DNA of 64,000 bases, from positions 971,001-1,035,000 of the forward strand of contig NZ_CP047883.1 in the NCBI RefSeq assembly GCF_013305725.1, read 5' to 3'. Below are positions 53,255-62,885 of the stretch, one piece after another. Every line of letters begins with the position of its first letter. Position 1 is the stretch's first letter. Source of the DNA: Streptococcus mitis (GTDB lineage: Bacteria > Bacillota > Bacilli > Lactobacillales > Streptococcaceae). The notes under the pieces were generated by a model. That model was not told where the DNA came from. It did not search any database and saw nothing but the letters and a program-made list of their open reading frames with translations. Made by a program: the position numbers and the translations under genes.

Positions 53255-53582
53255 GCTTAGAAAATGAGATGATGTTTTCTAGCAAATATAAACCCGAGTA
53301 AAAAATGCCTACGGACAGGCAGGGTTGAATGCCGAAGCGTGGTTGAAAAGCCACATTATTGATAGGGTTAAAAGCCTACTTTTATAAGTTGATGTTAGGA
53401 CACTTGTCCTAATTCATAAATTTTTAGTGTGGTGAAAGCACACGTCATCTTGTGAAACGATCAATAAAGTACGTAATATTTGCTACTAGAGAGTTAGGAA
53501 ACATCGGGAACAGACATACTCAAAAGAAACAAACATAAAAACGTCAGAAGATTGCAGAGCAGGTGAAATCCTGCTCTTTTTT
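53255..53582 (+). ncRNA. Structured leader or sRNA upstream of the polyamine operon
   Basis: About 330 nt from promoter to terminator without a coding frame. Visible helices: closing stem GATGATG (53268) with CGTCATC (53443); AACCC...GGGTT enclosing GCCT...AGGC (53291-53326); GTGGTTGAAAAGCCAC (about 53340-53354); TTAGGACACTTGTCCTAA (53395-53412); GTGTGGTGAAAGCACAC (53427-53443). It ends with GAGCAGG...CCTGCTC and six T (53557-53582), 64 bases before the decarboxylase start. It is either a standalone RNA or a riboswitch-like attenuator. I cannot name the family; raiA-, asd-type or novel RNAs are possibilities. Confidence 0.65.
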
Positions 53583-53645
53583 CATGAGTCAACCTTTAGC
53601 TCCTTAGTTTTCATAAGGTCCTAAAAATATTGAAAGGAGTATGTC

Positions 53646-55106
53646 TTGAAAGAGTTAGATCAAAACCAAGCCCCAATTTATGAGGCCTTGGTGAAGTTGC
53701 GCAAGAAAAGGATTGTTCCCTTTGATGTTCCAGGTCACAAGCGTGGACGAGGAAATCCAGAACTTGTCGAACTCTTAGGAGAAAAATGTGTAGGCATTGA
53801 TGTCAATTCGATGAAACCCTTGGATAATCTTGGTCACCCTATTTCGATTATTCGAGATGCGGAGGAATTGGCTGCAGACGCTTTTGGAGCTAGCCATGCT
53901 TTTCTAATGATAGGGGGAACAACCTCATCGGTGCAGACTATGATTCTTTCTACCTGCAAGGCTGGAGATAAGATTATTCTGCCACGTAATGTCCATAAAT
54001 CTGCTATCAATGCGCTGGTTCTATGTGGTGCTATTCCCATCTATATCGAGATGAGTGTGGATCCAAAAATCGGTATTGCTTTGGGGCTTGAAAATGATCG
54101 AGTAGCCAAGGCCATAAAGGACCATCCAGATGCCAAGGCCATTTTGATTAACAATCCTACTTACTACGGAATCTGTTCAGACCTAAGGGGATTGACAAAA
54201 ATGGCTCATGAAGCTGGTATGATGGTTTTAGTAGATGAGGCCCACGGAGCGCATTTGCATTTTACTGATAAACTTCCAATTTCTGCTATGGACGCAGGGG
54301 CTGATATGGCAGCAGTCTCCATGCATAAGTCTGGTGGGAGTTTGACACAAAGTTCGCTTCTTTTAATCGGGGAGCAGATGAATCCTGAATACGTTCGTCA
54401 GATCATCAACCTGACCCAGTCAACATCCGCCTCTTATTTGTTGATGGCTAGTCTGGATATTTCGCGTCGCAACTTGGCCCTTCGTGGTAAAGAGTCGTTT
54501 GAGAAGGTCATTGAGCTATCCGAGTACGCTCGTCGTGAAATCAATGCTATCGGTGGCTACTATGCCTACTCAAAAGAGTTAATAGATGGTGTGTCGGTTT
54601 GTGATTTTGACGTGACCAAATTGTCAGTTTACACTCAAGGTATTGGCTTAACAGGTATCGAGGTTTATGACCTCCTACGAGACGAATACGACATTCAGAT
54701 TGAGTTTGGTGATATTGGCAATATCTTGGCTTATATTTCAATCGGTGACCGTATCCAAGACATTGAACGATTAGTTGGTGCTTTAGCAGATATCAAGAGA
54801 CTCTATTCACGAGATGGGAAGGACTTGATAGCTGGAGAATATATCCAGCCCGAGTTAGTGCTGTCTCCGCAAGAAGCCTTCTATTCAGAGAGAAAAAGTT
54901 TGACCTTGGACGAATCTGTTGGACAAGTCTGTGGGGAATTTGTCATGTGCTATCCTCCAGGAATCCCTATCTTGGCTCCTGGAGAACGCATTACACGTGA
55001 AATTGTAGACTATATCCAATTTGCCAAGGAACGTGGTTGCTCCCTCCAAGGGACGGAAGATACCGAGGTCAATCACATCAACGTCATTAAGAGAAAGGAG
55101 AACTAG
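53646..55106 (+). CDS. speA: Arginine/lysine/ornithine decarboxylase (probable arginine decarboxylase)
   Basis: 486 residues from TTG 53646 with AAAGGAG ten bases upstream; the ATG at 53641 is followed by a stop. It is a fold-type I PLP enzyme: VDEAHGAHLHF, and the PLP lysine in SMHKSGGSLTQSS (about residue 226). The length fits the short Bacillus-type SpeA. It makes agmatine from arginine, judged from the aguA and aguB neighbours; pneumococcal annotations often call it cad. First gene of the operon, one base before speE. Confidence 0.88.
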   Translation: MKELDQNQAPIYEALVKLRKKRIVPFDVPGHKRGRGNPELVELLGEKCVGIDVNSMKPLDNLGHPISIIRDAEELAADAFGASHAFLMIGGTTSSVQTMILSTCKAGDKIILPRNVHKSAINALVLCGAIPIYIEMSVDPKIGIALGLENDRVAKAIKDHPDAKAILINNPTYYGICSDLRGLTKMAHEAGMMVLVDEAHGAHLHFTDKLPISAMDAGADMAAVSMHKSGGSLTQSSLLLIGEQMNPEYVRQIINLTQSTSASYLLMASLDISRRNLALRGKESFEKVIELSEYARREINAIGGYYAYSKELIDGVSVCDFDVTKLSVYTQGIGLTGIEVYDLLRDEYDIQIEFGDIGNILAYISIGDRIQDIERLVGALADIKRLYSRDGKDLIAGEYIQPELVLSPQEAFYSERKSLTLDESVGQVCGEFVMCYPPGIPILAPGERITREIVDYIQFAKERGCSLQGTEDTEVNHINVIKRKEN

Positions 55107-55967
55107 ATGGATTTATGGTTTTCTGAAGTTCATACTCCAGATGTCAAATTGTCCCTGAGAACAGCAAAGCAACTCTACGCTGGAAAAAGTGAATGGCAGG
55201 ATATCGAAGTCTTGGATACGCCAGCTTTTGGAAAGATTTTGATTTTAAATGGGCATGTTTTGTTCTCAGATGCGGATGATTTTGTCTACAACGAAATGAC
55301 TGTTCACGTTCCAATGGCTGTGCATCCCAATCCCAAGAAAGTCTTGGTTATTGGGGGTGGCGACGGAGGTGTTGCCCAAGTATTGACACTCTATCCTGAG
55401 CTGGAACAAATCGATATTGTGGAACCGGATGAGATGTTGGTCGAGGTTTGTCGTGAGTATTTTCCAGATTTTGCTGCAGGGCTAGATGATCCTCGTGTTA
55501 CCATTTACTACCAAAATGGGCTACGCTTTTTGCGAAACTGCGAAGATGACTACGATATTATCATCAACGATGCGACAGATCCATTTGGCCATACGGAGGG
55601 ACTCTTTACCAAGGAATTTTACGGCAATAGTTATCGAGCTCTAAAGGAAGATGGTATCATGATCTACCAGCATGGGAGTCCCTTCTTTGACGAGGATGAG
55701 TCGGCTTGCCGAAGCATGCACCGCAAGGTCAATCAAGCCTTTCCAATCAGTCGGGTCTATCAGGCCCATATCCCAACTAGCCCAGCTGGCTATTGGTTGT
55801 TTGGATTTGCATCGAAAAAATACCACCCTGTCAAAGATTTTGACAAGGAAGGCTGGAAAAAACGCCAGCTTTTCACAGAATACTACACTGCAAACTTACA
55901 CGTGGGAGCCTTTATGTTACCCAAGTATGTTGAAGACATTTTAGAAGAAGAGGAAGGAAAAAAATGA
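55107..55967 (+). CDS. speE: Spermidine synthase
   Basis: 286 residues. An aminopropyltransferase with the dcSAM-binding VLVIGGGDGGVAQVL (G-G-G-D-G-G) and the catalytic Asp region IIINDATDPFGHTEGLFTKE. It transfers an aminopropyl group to putrescine. No decarboxylated-SAM producer is in the operon, so the enzyme may act alternatively or on another substrate. AGGAG site. It overlaps the next start. Confidence 0.92.
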   Translation: MDLWFSEVHTPDVKLSLRTAKQLYAGKSEWQDIEVLDTPAFGKILILNGHVLFSDADDFVYNEMTVHVPMAVHPNPKKVLVIGGGDGGVAQVLTLYPELEQIDIVEPDEMLVEVCREYFPDFAAGLDDPRVTIYYQNGLRFLRNCEDDYDIIINDATDPFGHTEGLFTKEFYGNSYRALKEDGIMIYQHGSPFFDEDESACRSMHRKVNQAFPISRVYQAHIPTSPAGYWLFGFASKKYHPVKDFDKEGWKKRQLFTEYYTANLHVGAFMLPKYVEDILEEEEGKK

Positions 55968-57223
55968 GTCGTTTATTAGTTATTGGATGTGGGGGAGTTG
56001 CCCAAGTTGCTATTTCAAAGATTTGTCAAGATAGCGAAACATTTACAGAGATTATGATTGCTAGCCGTACTATGTCAAAATGCGATGACTTAAAAGCTAA
56101 ACTGGAAGGCAAAACAAGTACAAAAATTGAGACAGCAGCTCTTGATGCTGACAAGGTAGAAGAAGTGATTGCCCTGATTGAAAGCTACAAACCAGAAGCT
56201 GTTTTGAACGTAGCTTTACCATATCAAGATCTAACAATTATGGACGCTTGTTTGGCAACAGGTGTTCACTATATCGATACAGCCAACTACGAAGCAGAAG
56301 ACACAGAAGACCCTGAATGGCGTGCCATCTATGAGAAACGTTGTAAAGAACTTGGATTTACAGCCTACTTTGATTACTCATGGCAATGGGCTTATCAGGA
56401 GAAATTCAAAGAAGCTGGCTTGACCGCCCTTCTTGGTTCTGGTTTTGACCCAGGTGTGACCAGCGTCTTTTCTGCCTATGCTCTCAAACACTATTTTGAT
56501 GAAATCCACTATATCGACATTTTAGACTGTAATGGTGGTGACCACGGTTATCCATTTGCGACCAACTTTAACCCAGAAATTAATCTCCGTGAGGTTTCTG
56601 CTCCAGGTTCTTACTGGGAAGATGGAAAATGGGTCGAAGTTGAAGCCATGTCTATCAAGCGCGAGTACGATTTCCCTCAAGTTGGACAAAAAGACATGTA
56701 TCTCCTTCACCATGAAGAAATCGAATCATTGGCCAAGAACATTCCAGGTGTTAAACGTATTCGCTTCTTTATGACCTTTGGTCAATCTTATCTAACGCAT
56801 ATGAAATGCTTGGAAAATGTTGGACTCCTTCGTACGGATACCATTAACTTCAATGGACAAGACATCGTTCCGATTCAATTTTTGAAAGCCTTGCTTCCAG
56901 ATCCAGCCAGCCTTGGGCCACGCACTGTAGGTAAAACCAATATTGGATGTATCTTTACAGGTGTCAAAGACGGCGTTGAAAAGACCATCTACATCTACAA
57001 TGTCTGCGACCATCAGGAATGTTACGCAGAAGTTGGTTCACAAGCTATTTCTTACACAACTGGTGTTCCAGCCATGATTGGGACAAAATTAGTGATGAAT
57101 GGTACTTGGAAACAACCTGGAGTCTATAACCTTGAAGAATTGGATCCAGATCCATTCATGGAAGCTTTGAATAAATACGGCTTGCCTTGGGTTGTGGTTG
57201 AAAATCCGCAAATGGTGGACTAA
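55964..57223 (+). CDS. lys1: Carboxynorspermidine/carboxyspermidine dehydrogenase (saccharopine DH-like)
   Basis: 419 residues. Rossmann start RLLVIGCGGVAQVAISKIC and a saccharopine-dehydrogenase-like body (ALLGSGFDPGVTSVFSAYAL). Paired with nspC it condenses putrescine with aspartate semialdehyde to carboxyspermidine. It overlaps both neighbours by one to four bases. Intact. Confidence 0.88.
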   Translation: MSRLLVIGCGGVAQVAISKICQDSETFTEIMIASRTMSKCDDLKAKLEGKTSTKIETAALDADKVEEVIALIESYKPEAVLNVALPYQDLTIMDACLATGVHYIDTANYEAEDTEDPEWRAIYEKRCKELGFTAYFDYSWQWAYQEKFKEAGLTALLGSGFDPGVTSVFSAYALKHYFDEIHYIDILDCNGGDHGYPFATNFNPEINLREVSAPGSYWEDGKWVEVEAMSIKREYDFPQVGQKDMYLLHHEEIESLAKNIPGVKRIRFFMTFGQSYLTHMKCLENVGLLRTDTINFNGQDIVPIQFLKALLPDPASLGPRTVGKTNIGCIFTGVKDGVEKTIYIYNVCDHQECYAEVGSQAISYTTGVPAMIGTKLVMNGTWKQPGVYNLEELDPDPFMEALNKYGLPWVVVENPQMVD

Positions 57224-58350
57224 TGAAGTTAGAACAAGTACCCACACCAGCCTATGTCATTGATTTAGCCAAGTTAGAAGCCAACTGCCGTATTTTACAG
57301 CAAGTTCAAGAAGAAGCAGGTTGCAAGGTTTTGCTTGCCCAAAAGGCTTATTCCCTCTATAAAACCTATCCCTTGATTAGCCAGCATCTGTCGGGTACAA
57401 CGGCTAGTGGTCTCTATGAAGCCAAGCTAGCTAGAGAAGAATTTCCGGGTGAAGTCCATGTTTTTGCGCCAGCTTTCAAGGATGCGGACTTGGAGGAATT
57501 GCTTGAGATAACGGACCATATCGTCTTTAACTCGGAGAGACAGTTGCGTAAACATGGGGTCCGTTGTCGGGAGGCTGGTGTCAGTGTTGGTTTGCGACTC
57601 AACCCTCAGTGTTCAACTCAAGGAGATCACGCGCTCTATGACCCTTGTGCACCAGGTTCTCGTTTTGGAGTCACTCTAGACAAGATTCCGAGTGATTTAT
57701 TAGATTTGGTGGATGGGCTTCATTTTCACACCCTTTGCGAGCAGGGAGCAGATGATTTAGAGACAACTTTGAAAGCAGTAGAAGAGCAGTTTGGTTCCTA
57801 TTTGCATCAAGTTAAATGGCTCAATATGGGCGGCGGACACCACATCACAAGAGAAAACTATGATCTGGATTTGCTGATTTCAGAAATCAAGCGTATCCGA
57901 GAAACTTACGATCTTGAAATCTATATCGAGCCGGGTGAAGCCATTGCGCTCAATGCGGGTTATCTAGCAACTGAGGTATTAGATATTGTCGAAAACGGTA
58001 TGGAAATCTTGGTTTTAGATGCCTCTGCGACTTGCCATATGCCTGACGTACTTGAGATGCCCTATCGTCCACCTTTGAGAAATGGCTTTGAGGCACAGGA
58101 AAAAGCCCATACCTACAGACTTTCTTCTAATACCTGTCTGACGGGCGATGTAATTGGTGATTACAGCTTTGAAAATCCAGTTCAAATCGGTGATAGACTT
58201 TATTTTGAAGACATGGCTATTTACTCATTTGTTAAAAATAATACCTTTAACGGTATTGGATTGCCAAGTCTCTATCTCATGGACGATCAGGGTGACTGTA
58301 GCTTAGTCAAAGCCTTCGGATATCAAGATTTTAAAGGGAGATTATCATGA
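57223..58350 (+). CDS. nspC: Carboxynorspermidine/carboxyspermidine decarboxylase
   Basis: 375 residues, alanine-racemase-fold PLP enzyme. PLP lysine in [12 protein letters not shown] (about 41), [12 protein letters not shown], the glycine-rich LNMGGGHHI and the active-site EPGEAIA. It decarboxylates carboxyspermidine to spermidine. Its start codon overlaps the lys1 stop. Confidence 0.9.
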   Translation: MKLEQVPTPAYVIDLAKLEANCRILQQVQEEAGCKVLLAQKAYSLYKTYPLISQHLSGTTASGLYEAKLAREEFPGEVHVFAPAFKDADLEELLEITDHIVFNSERQLRKHGVRCREAGVSVGLRLNPQCSTQGDHALYDPCAPGSRFGVTLDKIPSDLLDLVDGLHFHTLCEQGADDLETTLKAVEEQFGSYLHQVKWLNMGGGHHITRENYDLDLLISEIKRIRETYDLEIYIEPGEAIALNAGYLATEVLDIVENGMEILVLDASATCHMPDVLEMPYRPPLRNGFEAQEKAHTYRLSSNTCLTGDVIGDYSFENPVQIGDRLYFEDMAIYSFVKNNTFNGIGLPSLYLMDDQGDCSLVKAFGYQDFKGRLS

Positions 58351-59432
58351 TGGACAGTCCAAAAAAATTAGGCTATCGCATGCCAGCAGAGTACGAACCC
58401 CATCACGGAACCTTGATGATCTGGCCTACAAGACCAGGATCATGGCCTTTTCAAGGTAAAGCTGCTAAAAGAGCATTTAGCCAGATTATCAAAACCATAG
58501 CAGAAGGGGAAAGAGTCTATCTTTTGGTGGAGCAAGATCACTTAGCTGAAGCCCAAGACTACCTTGGAGATAGCGTTGTTTATTTAGACATTCCCAGCAA
58601 TGATGCCTGGGCGCGTGATACAGGTCCGACTATTCTTGTCAATGATGAAGGCCAGAAATTAGCCGTGGATTGCTCTTTCAATGCTTGGGGTGGAGCTGTA
58701 GATGGTCTCTACCAAGACTATGAAGATGATAATCAAGTAGCCAGTCGTTTTGCTGGGGCCTTGGAAATGCCTGTTTACGATGCCAAACCTTTTGTCCTAG
58801 AAGGAGGCGCAATCCACAGCGATGGTCAGGGAACCATTCTCGTAACTGAAAGTTGCTTGCTTAGTTCTGGTCGCAATCCTCATCTTAGTAAGGAAGAAAT
58901 CGAAAATACCTTATTAGAGTGCCTTGGAGCTGAAAAAGTTATTTGGCTTCCTTATGGTATTTATCAGGACGAAACCAATGAACACGTTGACAATGTTGCA
59001 GCCTTCGTTGGTCCTGCTGAGCTTGTTTTGGCTTGGACAGACGACAAAAGCGATCCTCAATATGCCATGTCAAAAGCAGATCTCGAACTCTTAGAGCAAG
59101 AGACAGATGCAAAAGGTCGTCACTTCACCATTCATAAATTGCCTATCCCTGCAGTTCGACAAGTTGTGACAGAAGAAGATCTTCCTGGTTATTCCTACGA
59201 AGAAGGAGAAGAAGAGCGATACGCAGGTGAACGACTAGCAGCTTCCTATGTAAACTTTTATATCGCTAACAAGGCTGTCTTGGTTCCACAGTTTGATGAT
59301 GTAAACGACCAAGTGGCCTTAGATATCCTCAGTAAGTGTTTCCCAGATCGTAAAGTTGTCGGAATTCCAGCCAGAGATATTCTCTTAGGTGGTGGCAATA
59401 TCCACTGTATCACCCAACAAATCCCAGAATAG
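58347..59432 (+). CDS. aguA: Agmatine deiminase
   Basis: 361 residues. Typical pattern: [43 protein letters not shown] and the nucleophile Cys in [15 protein letters not shown] (C-terminus). It converts agmatine to N-carbamoylputrescine and ammonia. It overlaps nspC by four bases. Complete and of normal length (about 361-368). Confidence 0.93.
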   Translation: MMDSPKKLGYRMPAEYEPHHGTLMIWPTRPGSWPFQGKAAKRAFSQIIKTIAEGERVYLLVEQDHLAEAQDYLGDSVVYLDIPSNDAWARDTGPTILVNDEGQKLAVDCSFNAWGGAVDGLYQDYEDDNQVASRFAGALEMPVYDAKPFVLEGGAIHSDGQGTILVTESCLLSSGRNPHLSKEEIENTLLECLGAEKVIWLPYGIYQDETNEHVDNVAAFVGPAELVLAWTDDKSDPQYAMSKADLELLEQETDAKGRHFTIHKLPIPAVRQVVTEEDLPGYSYEEGEEERYAGERLAASYVNFYIANKAVLVPQFDDVNDQVALDILSKCFPDRKVVGIPARDILLGGGNIHCITQQIPE

Positions 59433-59441
59433 GAGAAAAAG

Positions 59442-60317
59442 ATGAGAAATGTAAAAGTTTCAGCCATTCAGATGCAATGCGCTAAGGATGTGGCAACAAA
59501 TATCCAAACCGCAGAGCGCTTAGTACGTCAGGCTACAGAACAAGGCGCACAAATCATTCTCTTACCAGAGTTGTTTGAACGTCCTTATTTTTGTCAGGAA
59601 CGTCAGTATGACTACTACCAGCATGCCCAGTCGGTGACAGAAAATACTGCCATTCAGCATTTTAAGGTGATTGCTAAGGAACTACAAGTTGTTTTACCGA
59701 TCAGTTTCTATGAAAAAGATGGCAATGTCTTGTATAACTCAATTGCTGTCATTGATGCAGATGGGGAAGTGCTGGGCGTTTATCGGAAGACCCACATACC
59801 AGATGATCATTATTATCAAGAAAAGTTTTATTTCACGCCTGGTAACACTGGTTTCAAGGTCTGGGATACTCGCTATGCTAAGATTGGGGTCGGTATCTGT
59901 TGGGATCAATGGTTCCCTGAAACAGCGCGCTGTCTTGCGTTAAATGGTGCTGAATTGCTCTTTTATCCTACAGCTATCGGTTCAGAGCCAATTTTGGATA
60001 CAGATAGTTGTGGCCATTGGCAACGTACCATGCAAGGACACGCAGCAGCAAATATTGTTCCAGTTATTGCAGCCAATCGTTATGGATTAGAAGAAGTCAC
60101 TCCAAATGAGGAAAATGGTGGACAAAGTTCCAGTCTTGACTTCTACGGTTCATCCTTTATAACGGATGAAACAGGAGCTATTCTAGAGCAAGCTGAAAGA
60201 CAAGGAGAAGCTGTTCTGTTAGCAACTTATGACCTAGACAAGGGAGCAAGCGAACGCCTAAACTGGGGCTTGTTTCGTGATAGAAGACCCGAAATGTATC
60301 AACGTATTACGGACTAG
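59442..60317 (+). CDS. aguB: N-carbamoylputrescine amidase
   Basis: 291 residues, nitrilase superfamily. The catalytic triad Glu (ILLPELFERPYF), Lys (YRKTHIPDDHYYQEKFYF) and Cys (GVGICWDQWFPETAR) are present. It makes putrescine, CO2 and ammonia. Nine bases after aguA, AGGAG site. Last gene of the polyamine operon; a weak hairpin with TTTTCTG lies at about 60425-60452. Confidence 0.93.
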   Translation: MRNVKVSAIQMQCAKDVATNIQTAERLVRQATEQGAQIILLPELFERPYFCQERQYDYYQHAQSVTENTAIQHFKVIAKELQVVLPISFYEKDGNVLYNSIAVIDADGEVLGVYRKTHIPDDHYYQEKFYFTPGNTGFKVWDTRYAKIGVGICWDQWFPETARCLALNGAELLFYPTAIGSEPILDTDSCGHWQRTMQGHAAANIVPVIAANRYGLEEVTPNEENGGQSSSLDFYGSSFITDETGAILEQAERQGEAVLLATYDLDKGASERLNWGLFRDRRPEMYQRITD

Positions 60318-60506
60318 TAGGGGAGAAATAAGAGATTCATTCTGCTAGATTAGTTTTCACTAGCAACTATAAGATACTAGGTCATCTAGCAAGTGGATTT
60401 TATATTTTAACCCTCTAAGGCTTTCTCGCGCTTTGATGCGAGGAGCTTTTCTGTTTAAGATTTATCAATAAAACATGCTATAATAGTTGCAGAAAGGTTG
60501 GTATTT

Positions 60507-61208
60507 ATGGCTAGGATATTGGTTATTGAAGACAATAGTGACATTCAAGAGATTTTGCGAACACTTCTTACTGAGGAGCATGAGGTGATTCAAGCCTTTT
60601 CCGGTACAGAAGGAATCATGCGTTTTGACCAAGGTGGGATTGACCTCGTTTTGCTAGATATCATGCTTCCTGGGAAAAATGGGGATCAGGTTTTAAAAGC
60701 CATCAGGGAACAAAGTCAAACTCCAGTCATTATGCTAACAGCTTTGAGCGATAAGAAGTTAATCAGTCAATACCTCTTAGACGGTGCCAATGATTACATA
60801 GTCAAACCTTTTGATTTGGACGAAGTCTTTGCAAGAGTTACTGTTCAGTTACGTCAAAGTGCAGAAAAACAGCCTGCAGAAATTGTAAAAACTGAAAATC
60901 TGCCACAAAACTTGAAAAATATCCAGTTTGATGCCGAAAGTTTTGAAATCAAAAATAGTCAGGAAACGATTCGTCTTGCTAAGAAAGAATGCTTGATTCT
61001 CCAAACTCTCCTCAAACATCCTAAGAAAATTTTCACCAAGGAAGAACTTTATGAATTGGTCTGGGAGGATAGCTACCTACCTGGAGATAATACTCTCAAT
61101 ACGCATTTGAGTAATCTTCGAAAAAAATTAAACCAGCTTGACCCAAATCAAGAATATATTGAAACCATCTGGGGAGTTGGGGTAAGATTAAAAGGAGACA
61201 AGCAATGA
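60507..61208 (+). CDS. OmpR-family response regulator
   Basis: 233 residues from ATG 60507 (AGAAAGG upstream; extended -10 TGCTATAAT at 60476-60484). Receiver domain with the acidic pocket ED and phospho-acceptor Asp in LVLLDIMLPGKNG (about residue 51), Lys in DYIVKPFDLDE. C-terminal winged helix (LYELVWEDSYLPGDNTLNTH). Overlaps the kinase gene by four bases. Targets are unknown; the ABC genes converging from the right are candidates. Confidence 0.92.
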   Translation: MARILVIEDNSDIQEILRTLLTEEHEVIQAFSGTEGIMRFDQGGIDLVLLDIMLPGKNGDQVLKAIREQSQTPVIMLTALSDKKLISQYLLDGANDYIVKPFDLDEVFARVTVQLRQSAEKQPAEIVKTENLPQNLKNIQFDAESFEIKNSQETIRLAKKECLILQTLLKHPKKIFTKEELYELVWEDSYLPGDNTLNTHLSNLRKKLNQLDPNQEYIETIWGVGVRLKGDKQ

Positions 61209-62083
61209 CCTACATGATAATTTTTGTCCTACTAGTACTCCTAATTATTTTATCGATTGCATTGATTCGCTACCATCTAGCACTTAAAAACTTGAGTCAA
61301 CAGATTGAAGACAAGATTCTCACAGGTAGTATGAAAAGAGTCGGAGTCAGCATTTTTTCCAAACATTTTTTACATCTCTACCAGCAAATTGAAAATCTAT
61401 TTCAGGAAGTAGAACAATCTCGATTGGTGATGAAAAGGGAAAAACAGACTCTGGATATGGCCATCAGCAATATCGCCCATGATATTCGAACACCTTTGAC
61501 TATCGCTTCAGGTTACACCCAACAATTGATAAAGTCTCCTGAAAACAAAGCAGAAACCTTACAAAAAATCGCCCAGCATCTTGATTTAGTTTCCAAACGT
61601 TTGGAGGCTCTCCTAGAATACCGTCGTTTGATGGAAGGAGCTGTCAAACCGAAACTGGAAGAAGTGGACCTTTCAGCTTTTATCACCAAAAAAACTCTGA
61701 CTTATTATGATGTTTTTCAGGCGGCAAATATCACGCTTGATTTTAAGGTTGAAGCTGGTTTAAAAATGATGACTGATGAAGACTTACTGGATCGAATTTT
61801 ACAAAATCTGCTTGGGAATGTCCTCAAACATGGCAAGGAAGAAGCGCGTCTGTCTTTGCGAAAAGAAAAGGAACAGCTTGTCTTAGAGATTGCAAACCTT
61901 GTTAAACAGCCCATCAAAAAAATAGAAAATCTCAGCAACCGTTTTTATTCTGAAAATCTATCAGACACCGAAGAATCCTCTGGTTTAGGCCTTTATATTA
62001 CTGAAGAATTATGTCATCTTCTCGGTGCAGAGATGAAACTAAGCACAGATGGGCAGTGGTTATCGGTTTTTATTCACTTTTAA
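61205..62083 (+). CDS. Sensor histidine kinase, short type
   Basis: 292 residues. A single N-terminal membrane segment (MIIFVLLVLLIILSIALIRY) without an extracellular domain. The H-box is AISNIAHDIRTPLTIAS (His about 96), the N-box LLDRILQNLLGNVLKHG and the G-box SGLGLYITEELC. It is of the intramembrane-sensing/BcrS-like type that often senses lantibiotics or bacitracin through an ABC transporter. Coupled to the regulator. Confidence 0.9.
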   Translation: MTYMIIFVLLVLLIILSIALIRYHLALKNLSQQIEDKILTGSMKRVGVSIFSKHFLHLYQQIENLFQEVEQSRLVMKREKQTLDMAISNIAHDIRTPLTIASGYTQQLIKSPENKAETLQKIAQHLDLVSKRLEALLEYRRLMEGAVKPKLEEVDLSAFITKKTLTYYDVFQAANITLDFKVEAGLKMMTDEDLLDRILQNLLGNVLKHGKEEARLSLRKEKEQLVLEIANLVKQPIKKIENLSNRFYSENLSDTEESSGLGLYITEELCHLLGAEMKLSTDGQWLSVFIHF

Positions 62084-62091
62084 CGAAATAA

Positions 62092-62124
62092 ACCTCCTCT
62101 GTAGGCTAGAGGAGGTCATTTTTT
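62092..62124. terminator. Bidirectional terminator
   Basis: ACCTCCTCT and AGAGGAGGT pair around GTAGGCT, followed by CATTTTTT. It lies between the kinase gene and the convergent permease gene. Confidence 0.82.
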
Positions 62125-62875
62125 ATAAACTTTTCTTTTTGAAAACTGCCAGTCCACTTAGATTAAAAATTACAATAACAGCTAAGGTAACTATAAGTGT
62201 ATAGAAAATGGATTCACTATTAGCAGTCATAGCATAGAAAAACTGCAATGATAAATATGGCAAAATTTTGATACTTGGGAAGATGAGCATTGGCATAGAA
62301 AGGATGATAGAGCTAATCAGATATCCAATAAATACTGCAAGATAAGAATGACTAACATAGAGGATGAAGGAAACAATGGAAAGCCAAGCAAGGAGGCAAA
62401 GGAATTGAAGGAAAATGGTTACCAGTAGATTGCCAATAAAGCCATCAGGCATAGTTCCAAATCCATTTAAGATTGTTGCTGGAATAAAGGCAATCACAAG
62501 GCTGATGATGACTTGTAAAAGTGCAATACAAGCCAATACAAAGGCTTTCGCTAGAAAAAACTCGGTACGAGAGACACCCACTGTTAAATTATTTTTATAG
62601 AGTTTGCCGATTAAATCAACTCCAAGAACGAGGCAGGCTAGGATGATGCAGAGAAAAACGAGGTTTGAACCTTGACTAGATGCGTTGATCAGGGCTTGTA
62701 CACCGTCCCAACCATGGGTTGGAATGTCTGGCTCTTCTGTCTGGATTGCCATTAGATGGCCAGTAGCTCCAAAAATAGCCCCCATTAACATGAGTACAAA
62801 GAGAATGAACTCTGTAATCCAGAATCCTTTGGAACGGAAAAGACGGTAAAAGTCTGCTTGAATGGTATGTATCAT
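62123..62875 (-). CDS. ABC-2 permease of bacitracin/lantibiotic-resistance type
   Basis: 250 residues with six hydrophobic segments (GFWITEFILFVLMLMGAIFG, LVFLCIILACLVLGVDLIGK, ALLQVIISLVIAFIPATIL, LVTIFLQFLCLLAWLSIVSF and others). It begins MIHTIQADFYRLFRSKGFW, typical of BcrB/LanE-G permeases. Eleven bases after the ATPase gene. Probable exporter of, or immunity to, an antimicrobial peptide; inference. Confidence 0.85.
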   Translation of the reverse strand: MIHTIQADFYRLFRSKGFWITEFILFVLMLMGAIFGATGHLMAIQTEEPDIPTHGWDGVQALINASSQGSNLVFLCIILACLVLGVDLIGKLYKNNLTVGVSRTEFFLAKAFVLACIALLQVIISLVIAFIPATILNGFGTMPDGFIGNLLVTIFLQFLCLLAWLSIVSFILYVSHSYLAVFIGYLISSIILSMPMLIFPSIKILPYLSLQFFYAMTANSESIFYTLIVTLAVIVIFNLSGLAVFKKKSL

Positions 62876-62885
62876 GATTTTCCTC

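Noticed and set aside
53641..53649. ATG start for the decarboxylase gene
   Set aside because: ATG TCT TGA stops at once; the frame starts at TTG 53646 with AAAGGAG upstream.
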